The notes under the pieces: generated by a model | Database searches by the model: none | Told to the model about the DNA's origin: nothing | Seen by the model: only the letters and a program-made list of their open reading frames with translations | Assembly (NCBI RefSeq): GCF_003590095.1 | Contig: NC_039490.1 | Span: 11,239,834-11,303,833, forward strand | Length of the DNA stretch: 64,000 nucleotides | Direction: 5' to 3' | Source of the DNA: Trichoplusia ni | Taxonomy: Eukaryota; Arthropoda; Insecta; Lepidoptera; Noctuidae | In this document: in pieces, positions 20,356 through 30,296 of the stretch | Layout of the letters: the number at the start of each line of letters is the position of its first letter | Numbering within the stretch: the first letter of the stretch is position 1 | Program-made: the position numbers and the translations under genes

Positions 20356-23300
20356 TTAACTTTCCATCAGACTAACCCCTAACCCTTCTATACATTTAAA
20401 ATGCTTCACAGGATTCAGAGCTTTAGTTAAAACATCAGCAGGCATAGCAGTTGTTGGCAAATATTCTAAACTAATAATTTTATTCCTTACAGCATCTCTA
20501 ATAAAATGATAACGGATATCAATGTGTTTACTTTTTCTATGACACCCATAATTTGCCACCAACTTCTGTGCACTTTGACTATCATTACATAAACGCACAA
20601 TACATAAATTACCAGTCAGTTCAAATAGCAAAGATCTTAAATAAATAGCCTCTTTACAAGCCTCAGCAATAGACATGTACTCGGCTTCCATACTTGATAG
20701 AGCTACAGTTCTCTGCTTTTTACTCTCCCAGGAAATAGCTGAGCCTGACATTACAAAACAATAACCAGTATATGATTTACGGTCTAATAGATTACTTGCC
20801 CAGTCGGCATCAACATAACCCACAAGTTCAGCTTTTTCCTTTACATATTTTAAACGAAAGTTCTTGGTTTTCTTTAAGTACCTGAGTATTCTTTTTGCAT
20901 AATTCCAATGTACACTTGTGTGACATTTATTAAATTGACTGAGAAAGCTTACACAGAAAGAAATATCAGGTCTAGTTAGGACCGACAAATACATCAAACT
21001 TCCAATCAATTGTTGATATGGAATTTCCTTATCACTAGTTTCAGATTTTTCTATATCTAATTTACATTCCATTGGGGTACTTGCAATTTTACAATTTATC
21101 ATATTAAATTTTTCAAGTAACTGATCCACATATTGCTCTTGATCTAGAGTTATGGCATTAGAGTTTTTATCTATTTTTACTCTCATGCCCAAACATTGTT
21201 GCACTTGTCCTAAATTTTTAATTTTAAACTTAGAACTCAATACAGAAATTAAATTCTCAGTCTCTACTTTATTGTTAGTACTAGAGAACACAAAAAAATC
21301 ATCGACGTACAATGCAATCACAATCTTAACATTATCATTCATTTTTGTGAAAACACATGGCTCTAAGCGACTCTTTTTGAATTCTAATTCACTTAAACAT
21401 TGCTCTACTCTTTCATACCAAGAGCGAGAAGACTGCTTCAACCCATAAATTGCCTTTTTTAATTTTACAATAATCTTTTTCTTATTAGGATCACAATGTA
21501 TGTCTGGCTGAACCATATAAATGTCTTCTTTTAATAAGCCATTCAAAAAAGCTGTTTTTACATCTAAATGAGTGATATCAAAATTTAATTGAGCTGACAA
21601 TGCAAATAATAACTTCAGGGTGGAATGCCTGACGACAGGCGAAAAAGTTTTATCATAGTCAATACCTGGTCTCTGCGTGAAACCTTTGGCCACTAAACGC
21701 GCTCTATATCGCACACTTTTATCACTATTGACTTTCTTTTTGAACACCCACTTGCACTGCACTAATGTTTTATCTGAGGGTAACGCATCCACCGGACTCC
21801 AAGCTTCGTTGTCTTCAAATGCTTGCATCTCATCCTGCATGGCCTCGATCCACTTGTCTCTATCCTGACTCGCTAGAGCCTCCTGGATAGTTACAGGATC
21901 ACTGCTGCTGACTTCTGAATCTGATGCGCTCGTTGTGGTACATAGGTTTGAGAACCCAAAACGCTCCGGCTGCTTCCTGACCCTCTTCTCTCGTGGTGCT
22001 GGTTCCTCTGGTGCTGGCACTGCTGGCTGCTGTAGTCCTGTCTTCTGATCCTGTACTAATTCTTCATCTTCTTGGGATTGCTGTAACATAGAATCCAAGT
22101 CAGTCAAGGCGTTAAGAAATTCAGACTCTGAAGAAGTATCGAGATCTGTAACAGGTTCCTCTTTCAACTCTTCCTTTGTACTCTCAACATCACTGCCTGA
22201 CTCATCAGCTTGGATAATATCCCCAACTGAAACTGTTACATTTTTATCTTCTGAACAGTTACTATCAGTTTTCTCTTGGATAATGACATCTCTACTTGTT
22301 GTTACACATCTCTTTACAGGATCATAGACTCTATAGCCTTTCACATCCTCTGCAAAACCAACAAGAATGTGCTTCTTCGCCTTACTATCCCATTTAAGCC
22401 GTTTTTCTTTAGGGACGTGCACCATCACTTGACTGCCAAATATACGGACATGACTTAAATCTGGTTTCTTATTTGTCCATAGCTCATAAGGAGTTTTATT
22501 ATTTAGTCCAGACGCGATAGACCTATTCTTAAGATAGACGGCAGTATTAGTTGCCTCCGCCCAAAACTTCTTATCTAGTCCCGCATCAAATAATAAACAT
22601 CGAGCTCGCTCAACAATGGTTCGATTCATACGCTCACTCAAACCATTTTGCTCCGGAGTGTATGCATTAGTCTTCTGGTGAATAATGCCTGCTTCCTTCA
22701 AATAATTCTCAAACTCATTACTACAAAATTCTAAGCCATTATCAGTCCTGAATATTTTAATCTTTCGGCTCTGTTGGTTTTCAACTAATGATTTAAATTC
22801 CTTGAAATATTTGAATACTTCACATTTTGTCTTAAGGAAGTAGACAAACACCATGCGTGTACAGTCATCAACAAAAATAAGGAAATACCTTGCACCTCCA
22901 ATTGAAGCCGTCTCCATTGGTCCACAAACATCACTGTGAATCACATCTAGAGGCTCACTGCTTCTTGCTCCTCCTTGACCAAATGGTAAACGAAACTGCT
23001 TTCCTTCACAACACACTGTGCATGTATTTTTGTTGATTACAGACTTGTCTGTGTATGATATCCCAGTGACAGCTCCATCTTTCATCTTGGTCTGGTCATT
23101 TATATTCAAGTGACCCAATCTTCTGTGCCATACTTCACTAGTAGCTGCTGAAGAAGATGGTGTAAACAAACAAGTCACTTCACTCCATACATCCAGTTTA
23201 TAAACACCGTCGATCTCGTGTGCCACTGCCACTAAACAGTTATCTCTATTGTAAATATAGGCATAGTTTACACCAAACTGCACTCTATTTCCAGTCTTGT

Positions 23301-26300
23301 GAAGTTGACTGACCGAAATCAAGTTAGTGGTGAGGTTAGGTACACACAATGTATTCTCCAATGTAACCTCAAACTTGCATTGTGGAGTAACAGTCAGTAT
23401 ATCCACATCATTGATAGCCGGTGGGATTTCGGGCCTCACTTGAAAGCTCTGACACCCAAACTTGTTCGTACAGCAGGGGCACTATCCCAATTACTCCCCA
23501 ACCTGGGTGGCCCAAACGCTATGTGCAGGAAACTGTATACCGGGATCGTGCGATCCATGGCCTTATACGGCGCCCCAATTTGGGGAAATAACCTGACGGT
23601 CCGCAAAGCTGCTTTGCTACAGAAACCACAGCGTGCGTTGGCCGTCAGAGTTATAAGGGGGTATCGCACGATATCAGGGGAAGCGGCGACACTCCTCGCA
23701 CAGACGCTGCCCTGGAAGTTTGAGGCTAGAATATTAGCACAGCTCTACGCGTGGCGAAGCCAAGATGAAACCCAGAGCAACGAGCTATCTTTGAGGGAAA
23801 GGAGGGAGGAATTGCGAATGGCGGCACTGACAGACTGGTTCTATAGCCTACAGAGTCCCACCGCTGGGCATGAACTCATAGCTGCCATCCGTCCCGTCTT
23901 CTGGGACTGGTTGGAGCGGCGGCATGGAGCTCTTACATACCGACTGACACAGGTGCTGACCGGCCATGGCTGTTTCGGTAAGTACCTGTGTCGGATCGGA
24001 CGTGAGCCAACAGAAGAGTGCCACCACTGTGAGGCCCCAGAGGACGATGCAAGGCACACTTTGCTGGTCTGCCCGGCGTGGGCAAACAATAGGCGCGACC
24101 TAGTCGCAAAAATCGGCGAACCGGCTCTGTCACTCACAGATGTGATCTCGGCCATGGTACGGAGTGAGTGCGCCTGGCAGGCAGTAGCAGACTACTGCGA
24201 AAACACCATGACGACCAAGGAAGCTGCGGAACGCGTGAGGGAATCGTCGAGCGATATCCCATCGCGACGCAGACGTCCCAGGCGGCAACGACAAAACGAC
24301 CTACGGCCACCGTAAGGTCGGGCCTGCGGGTGGCAGGGAGGGCACCCTGACACTCGATCAGCCAGCAGGCCAAGAAGGAGACGGGCGCGTCGTCCTGCGC
24401 ACCCGTTTTTATGAGGAGTGAGGGGTGGGCTTTTTACACCCATCCCTTGAGAAGGAGTCCAAAGGACTAGAGCCAGCCAGAGTCGCGCAGAGTATGCGCG
24501 AGCGATCCCGTGACTCTGGCTAAAGCAGTAGAAGGGGCCCGGGGTGTTTTTAGTCGGTGGAAGTCCGACATATCCCCACGCCGTGCCCTCGACGTGGGTT
24601 GAAGACATTAGCGTTTCACCCCGGAAAAAAAAAAAAAAAAAAAAAAAAAGTATATCCACATCACCTGAGCACAATACCGGCATAGCACTTGAATTTGCTG
24701 CCGTTATCTCCGGAATACTCGGCGTATAGCACACGTTTTTCATCTTGTTTACGTCGGTTATCATATGACGACTCGCACCACTATCCAAGTAAAAGTCATC
24801 TTTACTATAATTTCCGTTCAGGAAAATAGCCGAAAACGCATGTGTCTTCTTTATTTGCGAATTATTCTGTTTGCATTGTGATTTGTAGTGCCCAAATAGC
24901 TTGCATCGGTAACATTTAATATTTTTCTCAGATTTGTTTACATTTGAGCCGGCCATAGACACTGGCTGAACTGACACTGCGCCGCCATGACTAAATCCGC
25001 CATGATGATTCTTCTAGACCTGTGTCGATCACGATTGATCGAATCTTTTTGATTCGATCGCAACCTGTGTCCAAGTGACAGAATCACGTATCTCAAAAGA
25101 ACCCGATCTTATTTGACTCGATTATCAGGTAACAAAATAAACTAAATTGGACTTTATTTCCATTCCATTATGGTAACTAATTGCGTGCTCGTACAATCGA
25201 TTGAGTCGTGCAGTCAAGGCCACAACACGACGTAACAAGCATAATGTCTTCTATCTCTTTCGTTTACATACATGATGTTGCACTTTCATTCACCTCACTC
25301 TTTCTCCAAAAGAAACCGGTTTGTACAGGATCAGTCGGTTCGGTCACGACGCTGAGCCGCAAGCTATCGATCGAGTGATTGAATTTTGTATGAAGAGATC
25401 CGATCAGTTGCACTAGTAACTTATGACCCGCGAGTCGTGACACGAATGTAAAGATCGGATCGCAATATTCAGGTGTTGTTTTGTTTGCTTGTTTTAGTGG
25501 TTTTTAAGACATTATATATTGCGAGTGATTGCTTATTAAAATAGGGAAACTGTTTGGTGTTGGTGTTTATGTATTTTGCATGAATGTCTGAATGTGAATG
25601 TGAATTGAAATTAACGTTAGCTTACCGAATTTAACTGTACAAATTTAGTTTTAGTCGTGTTATTTTTTTATTTTGTCATTACCCAATAACTTAAAATGTC
25701 AGATCTGGCTAAGAAAAGGAGTAAAATTTGGAATCATTTTTCTGTAATAAACCAAGATAAGGCAAAATGTGAGTACTGCTCGAAAATTATCAGCTATTCT
25801 GGTGGTGGCACAGGTAATTTAACTAGGCATATGAAAAAACTACATGGGACTGTATCTATTGAGCAACTTATAAGTGAACATCCCCAAGCACAGATTGGCC
25901 TACCGAGATGTATAGAATCAAACGCTATAAGAACAGATAGTGTGCCTACTACTTCTACACTAAGTGAGTTAGTACCTTCTCCATGTGATAAAACTGCACC
26001 GGCGGCGGCAACCCCATTCGTTCGCCAAACCACGCAATTGCAAGTTCAGTCAAAAATCAATCATTTCACTGTGTCTACGAGACCATTACCAATTAGCAAG
26101 TCAAAGAAGCTTGATGAACAAATTGTAAAATTTATAGTCAAGGGTTATCATGCGTTTGCAATAGTTGAAGAGGAAGAATTTAAAAATATTTTTAAATCTA
26201 TATTGCCCACATACACATTACCTACGCGCAAAACTATATCTTCCAGCTTAATACCTAAACTTTATCAAACGACCAAAGATAAAGTTCTACTACAGTTAAA

Positions 26301-28539
26301 AACAGAAGCTGATGCGATATGCTTAACCGCTGATGGCTGGACATCTACAAGTAACACGAGTTTTGTTGCGCTGACAGCTCACTATATTGACCAGAATTCG
26401 TTGCTTAAGTCGGTTTTATTAGGTTGCATTGAATTTGACGAACGGCACACGGCAGAAAACTTATTTAATTTTTTGATAAATGAAGTTGAAGCATGGGGCA
26501 TATCAAATAAAATTACAGGAATAATAACAGATAATGCGGCAAATATTGTGGCAGCCGTTCACTTAACAAGTTGGCGCCATTTCCCTTGTTTCGCTCACAC
26601 AGTAAACCTCGTAGTTCAACATAGCTTAAATAATATTAAAAGACAATTAGATCGAGTTAAAGCAATTGTACAATATTTCAAACATAGCTCATCAGCTGAG
26701 AGCAAACTGACGGCTATGCAAAACCAAATGGAATTACGTCCCCTGAAACTGAAACAGAGCGTTGTAACTAGGTGGAATTCCACGTATGACATGCTTCAAA
26801 GATTGCTTAAAATTAAAGATGCTGTCATAAGTACGCTAGCTATCGAACAACCCCGTCTTAATACCTTGACGATGGATGATTGGCTGCTCATAGAAAAATG
26901 CGTTAAAGTTTTAAAAATATTTTATGATGTGACGGAAGAAATGAGCGCTGAAAAGTCGGTCTCTATGTCGAAAGTGTTGGTGCTGGTAAAAATTATGAAA
27001 ACACATGTCGAAAATTGCATTGCCGAGAATGCTCCTTCTGCACAACCTGACGAATATGATCAATTACTTCGAACTCTTAATAAACAGCTTAACGAACGCT
27101 TTTTTGATGTAGAGGGTAACGTTTTGGCTGCAGAAGCATCATTTCTCGACCCCCGCTTTAAAAAGCATGCATTTACTAACAAAGTGATAAAAAAATATGA
27201 TAACTGCATGAAATCTATCAAAGGAAGACTTCGTGGGTTGTGTGCGCGAGAAGATGCGACACTTTTACAAGTTCAAGATAACCTGCCGCCGCAACCTTCT
27301 ACTTCTGGCAACATCTGGGCGTCATTTGATAAAGAAGTGGAAAATGAGATAATTAAAAACCCTACAGCTGCAAGCATAGTGGAACTAGACAAATATATAA
27401 ACGAACCACTTATAAAAAGAACGGATGATCCGCTAAAGTGGTGGAATGAGCGTCGTCTCCTTTATCCACATTTATACACTTTAATGAAGCGTCGATTATG
27501 TTTGCAGGCAACATCAGTACCATGTGAGAGGATATTTTCAAAGGCCGGAATGACAATTACTAATAAAAGAAGCTCGTTAAAGCCGAAAAAAGCCTCTCAA
27601 ATTTTATTTTTGAACCACAATTTGGAGTGAATGCTCAATACCAATAAAATTTATTTTCTTTTTTTTTATTACTTTTATTTTATTTTTTATCCCTAAAAGT
27701 TGATTTTCTTCAAATCGAACGTCGAACGGCATCAGGCAATAATTACACCACAACACACAGATAATATCAGCATACCTCAATCGGTTATTTTATATAAACG
27801 AACTGCGACCCGAATGATCGAAATGATCGAATCTTTTTAACCCGATCACCATACGAGTGGGTCACGATCGACCCGGGTTACGACAAATGATCGATCGACA
27901 CAGGTCTAGATTCTTCGCATGTCTGGCAACATGACCGCTGCTAGCACGACTGTGCTGCCCTCTGCTCAAAAATGCATTACCGGTTTCTGCATTGTCACCC
28001 GCCATATCGAAAAGCTTTGTCTTCACGACGTCTGCCGTAATGGCGATTCCCGAATGTTCTATGGCCATTATCATTGGGTAGTATTTTTCAGGTAGACCCG
28101 CCAACATCAAACAGCCGATCCACTCGTCATCCACTTTAAAGCCCGTTCCTGATAATTTTTGAGCGGTTTCAATTAATTGCGTGACGTAGGTAGTCATCGA
28201 ATCGCACGTATCAAGTCGAATCGAGATCAAGTTACGCAATAAACTGATTCTTCTCGCAAAACCGGAATCATCGAACATAGCTTGCAATTTCTGCCACAAA
28301 TCCTTTGTGCATCTAGCTTCTTTAATGTGGACATACAGCGACGGATCGATAGTTAAAATTAACTTGGCTTTGGCTTTTGCATCTTCTGTTAGCGTTGATT
28401 CTTGCTTTATATATTTCTCCATGTTTTCCAACACCAACATATTCTCCGCTGCAAACACCCATTCGTGATAGTTCTCACGACCTCTCAATTTAGGCACGTT
28501 GGTCAAAAAAGAGTTCGAAGCCATTTTTAATTTTATCAC
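20356..28539 (-). CDS. copia gag-pol polyprotein, continuous frame interrupted by hAT and LINE insertions
   Basis: Coding blocks are 28539-27917, 25006-24664 and 23396-20356. Gag (MASNSFLTNVPKLRG) leads to a CCHC knuckle (CYRCKLFGHYKSQC). Protease has the active Asp in YLDSGASRHM. Integrase has the HHCC finger (HRRLGHLN, CTVCCEGK) and acidic residues in IHSDVCGP, FRTDNGLEF and TPEQNGLSERMN. Reverse transcriptase has LYVDDFF, and RNase H has GYVDADWA, SSMEAEYMS and KHIDIRYHF. Removing each insertion and one duplication restores the frame (HAKN-HHGGF at the hAT; SGDVDIL-TVTP at the LINE). All enzymatic motifs are intact. It encodes the capsid and enzymes for cytoplasmic reverse transcription and integration. 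Confidence 0.93.
23397..24663 (+). mobile_element. R1-clade LINE, 5'-truncated, inside copia
   Basis: The insert spans 23411-24649, ends in 25 A residues (24625-24649), and is flanked by the 14-bp duplication GTATATCCACATCA (23397-23410, 24650-24663). Inside is the C-terminal part of an R1-like reverse transcriptase protein, from DSRWDFGPHLKALTPKL through LYGAPIWGNNL to the zinc motif CHHCEAPEDDARHTLLVC and a basic tail, stop near 24313. A ~310-bp 3' region follows. It lies opposite in orientation to the copia. The clear tail and duplication indicate a recent target-primed insertion. Confidence 0.93.
25007..27916 (+). mobile_element. Complete hAT transposon (element C) inside copia gag
   Basis: The element spans 25015-27908 with inverted repeats TAGACCTGTGTCGATC, and has the 8-bp duplication GATTCTTC at 25007-25014 and 27909-27916. 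It has a ~680-bp leader rich in GATCGATC-like words, one intact transposase gene and a ~280-bp trailer. Excision would exactly restore the copia gag frame. Young and potentially autonomous. Confidence 0.95.
25696..27630 (+). CDS. hAT transposase, 644 residues, intact
   Basis: The ATG at 25696 opens a BED finger (KIWNHFSVI, C-x2-C at KCEYCSK, GNLTRHMKKLHG). A Ser/Thr/Pro linker follows, then the hAT core: first Asp in LTADGWTST, second Asp in IITDNAANI, CFAHTVNLVVQHS, TRWNSTYDMLQR and FLDPRFKKH. The C-terminal dimerisation block is ATSVPCERIFSKAG with the catalytic Glu, then LKPKKASQILFLN. Length and block order are those of full ZBED-like hAT transposases. No damage is seen. Confidence 0.93.
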   Translation: MSDLAKKRSKIWNHFSVINQDKAKCEYCSKIISYSGGGTGNLTRHMKKLHGTVSIEQLISEHPQAQIGLPRCIESNAIRTDSVPTTSTLSELVPSPCDKTAPAAATPFVRQTTQLQVQSKINHFTVSTRPLPISKSKKLDEQIVKFIVKGYHAFAIVEEEEFKNIFKSILPTYTLPTRKTISSSLIPKLYQTTKDKVLLQLKTEADAICLTADGWTSTSNTSFVALTAHYIDQNSLLKSVLLGCIEFDERHTAENLFNFLINEVEAWGISNKITGIITDNAANIVAAVHLTSWRHFPCFAHTVNLVVQHSLNNIKRQLDRVKAIVQYFKHSSSAESKLTAMQNQMELRPLKLKQSVVTRWNSTYDMLQRLLKIKDAVISTLAIEQPRLNTLTMDDWLLIEKCVKVLKIFYDVTEEMSAEKSVSMSKVLVLVKIMKTHVENCIAENAPSAQPDEYDQLLRTLNKQLNERFFDVEGNVLAAEASFLDPRFKKHAFTNKVIKKYDNCMKSIKGRLRGLCAREDATLLQVQDNLPPQPSTSGNIWASFDKEVENEIIKNPTAASIVELDKYINEPLIKRTDDPLKWWNERRLLYPHLYTLMKRRLCLQATSVPCERIFSKAGMTITNKRSSLKPKKASQILFLNHNLE

Positions 28540-28633
28540 TTATAATGTTTATCTGGCGATTATCACTGCCGCACCTACTCCTATGCTAGCTAACCTAAAA
28601 CAAAACTTTTTAGAATTAACCTATAGGGCGCGA

Positions 28634-28647
28634 CTGGGCCCATAACC
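28634..28647 (-). other. copia primer binding site
   Basis: GGTTATGGGCCCAG on the minus strand starts directly after the 5' LTR (inner end at 28648). It equals the primer site of Drosophila copia, which pairs with an internal part of initiator tRNA-Met rather than its 3' end. The same 14 bases occur in the second copia at 47241-47254. Confidence 0.9.
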
Positions 28648-28826
28648 TAATCTAATAAAAAAGAAACGACTTGTTCGTTTGATACCCAATGGCGGACAGA
28701 CTTTATTCAAAAAAAATCATAAGACAGGTTATAAACACCACAGACAAAGATAGGTACTTATTTCTTACAACAGGTGGCGCAGCATGTTTATTTGATGTTA
28801 CCATTATAAAATAATACTTTCTAACA
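28648..28826 (-). repeat. copia 5' LTR
   Basis: 179 bp, TGTTAGAAAG ... TTAGATTA, differing from the 3' LTR at about one position. It is bounded by the target duplication at 28827-28831 and the primer site at 28634-28647. Transcription of the element should start within it. Confidence 0.95.
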
Positions 28827-29789
28827 TTCTTTTCCAAACACATCACGAAATGCATTCTGTATATTTTTTGCCGCGTCGCAAACTAGGATCTTCGGTTCAT
28901 AAGTATGAGAAAAAATTGACAAAAGATTGCTCTTTACTCCTTGAAACATTGTTAAATCAGCCTTACATTCATTTGTAGATACTGACAAGCAAATGGGGTG
29001 AAATTTTCTGTTTTTATCGGTTGTTCCTACTATCAATACAGGATACCCTTGCCAAATCAATTTATATGTTGCATCTGCATGCAGAATGTCAGCAGAAATA
29101 CATTGTTTCAACAAATTCTTAGTAGATAATACGATGCGAAAACTAGGTGGATCACTTTCTAAAATATAATAGGCTATCACAAAGACTTCGTTCTCGTTGT
29201 CTGGAACATTTGTATGATTAATAATCCATTTTTCCAGCTCACCTAAAGAAATTGTGGATGGTCCATATTTGATACGCCGGCGATCTGCTAAATAGTTATA
29301 AAGCTGCCGTTTTGTAGGTATTTTAAGTTCGGAGTTTTTCTTCAAATGCTCCAAGATTGATTTCGGTTTTAGCCTTAGGTGCAGGTCATACAGTTTATTA
29401 ATTTCAGATTTTGTTTCGTCGCAAATACCATAATGGTAGTTTTTCTTAACAGAATCGTGATTATGTTCGCAATCTGTGCTATAAAGTAACACTGCCTCTG
29501 TATCCGCCTCAAATAGCAAATATATTTCTGCAGCACACTGTACTCCTTTACGTGGTACTTTGTTGCATCTATAAAATCGTTTTTTTCCTTCTATGGTAAT
29601 ATGTGTAGTGCGTACTGCCCACGTCTTTTCTGCACTCACGGCTTCTTCGGCAAAACTTACACACGAAAATTTGTTTACAAATATCCAGTTCTTAGATTCA
29701 CCTCGCTTTTTTTTCGACGGCTGAGCTTCTTCTTGCGATTCCTCGTCAGAACAGTACAGTGGTACTTCATTTTCACTTTTAGACGTCAT
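28827..29789 (-). pseudogene. MULE transposase (element 2), N-terminal half
   Basis: The ATG at 29789 opens an acidic then basic segment (KKKRGESK), then a FLYWCH-like finger (KRFYRCNKVPRKGVQC ... DCEHNHD). The MULE core starts with the first Asp in LHADATYKLIWQGYP and the second in ILVCDAAKNIQNAF. The frame then runs into the copia LTR at 28826. Its continuation is at 20117-19298. The leader above 29789 has GC-poor sequence and no recognised inverted repeat, so the ends of this MULE are unresolved. Confidence 0.85.
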
Positions 29790-29799
29790 AACTAATTAT

Positions 29800-30290
29800 T
29801 ACTCGTCGAAAATAACAATTACACGTGATCAACTCAACTCGTCGTTGCATGAATCGAATGGCGCTCTCTGATTGGTGCAAATGGCCGGTCGCTGTCGTCT
29901 CGCGTACTCGCGCCAAATCACGCAGTGACTATTTTCACGATAAAAGAATATGATGTATTTATTTTACATGCTAAGTTATAATAAATGATGCTTTCTGTAG
30001 AAGCTTGAACTGTATTTTTTTGAGGACATTGCGTTGAAGCTATAAAACGTAAAATGGTAACGAGATGTAAAATCCGTGGCCGAGTTAGTAAATTAGGTGG
30101 CAATGTATAAATAAGAAGGACAAGTCACAATAACTGATGATCTTTACTTGACGCTTTCTATAGAATATTTAGTTGGCGTTGTAAAAAAGACGAATTAGTT
30201 TATTAGAGGTTATGTCATTTTCCCGTAGCTTAGTTATAAAATTAGAAGTTTAATCACGTGTCCAATAAATAATTTTGTGGCTAGACTTAT
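29800..30290. other. No gene seen; MULE leader and breakpoint region
   Basis: About 490 bp of mostly AT-rich sequence, with a GC-richer patch at 29860-29930. No open frame, terminal repeat or RNA is recognised. Somewhere before 30297 it joins the truncated gypsy element without a visible duplication. Confidence 0.4.
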
Positions 30291-30296
30291 AATTTC

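Larger units (their letters stand above)
20118..28831 (-). mobile_element. Young Ty1/copia retrotransposon with two nested insertions
   Basis: Two 179-bp LTRs (20123-20301 and 28648-28826) differ at about one position. The pentamer TTCTT flanks the element (20118-20122, 28827-28831), inside a MULE transposase gene. Internal order on the minus strand is PBS, gag, protease, integrase, reverse transcriptase, RNase H, polypurine tract. Removing the hAT (25015-27908) and the R1 LINE (23411-24649) with their duplications leaves about 4.55 kb with one continuous gag-pol frame. The element is therefore recent and the two inserts are more recent still. Confidence 0.95.

Noticed and set aside
23299..23410. 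LINE open frame appearing to start upstream at 23299
   Set aside because: This part is antisense copia sequence before the LINE border at 23411; the target duplication sets the true start.
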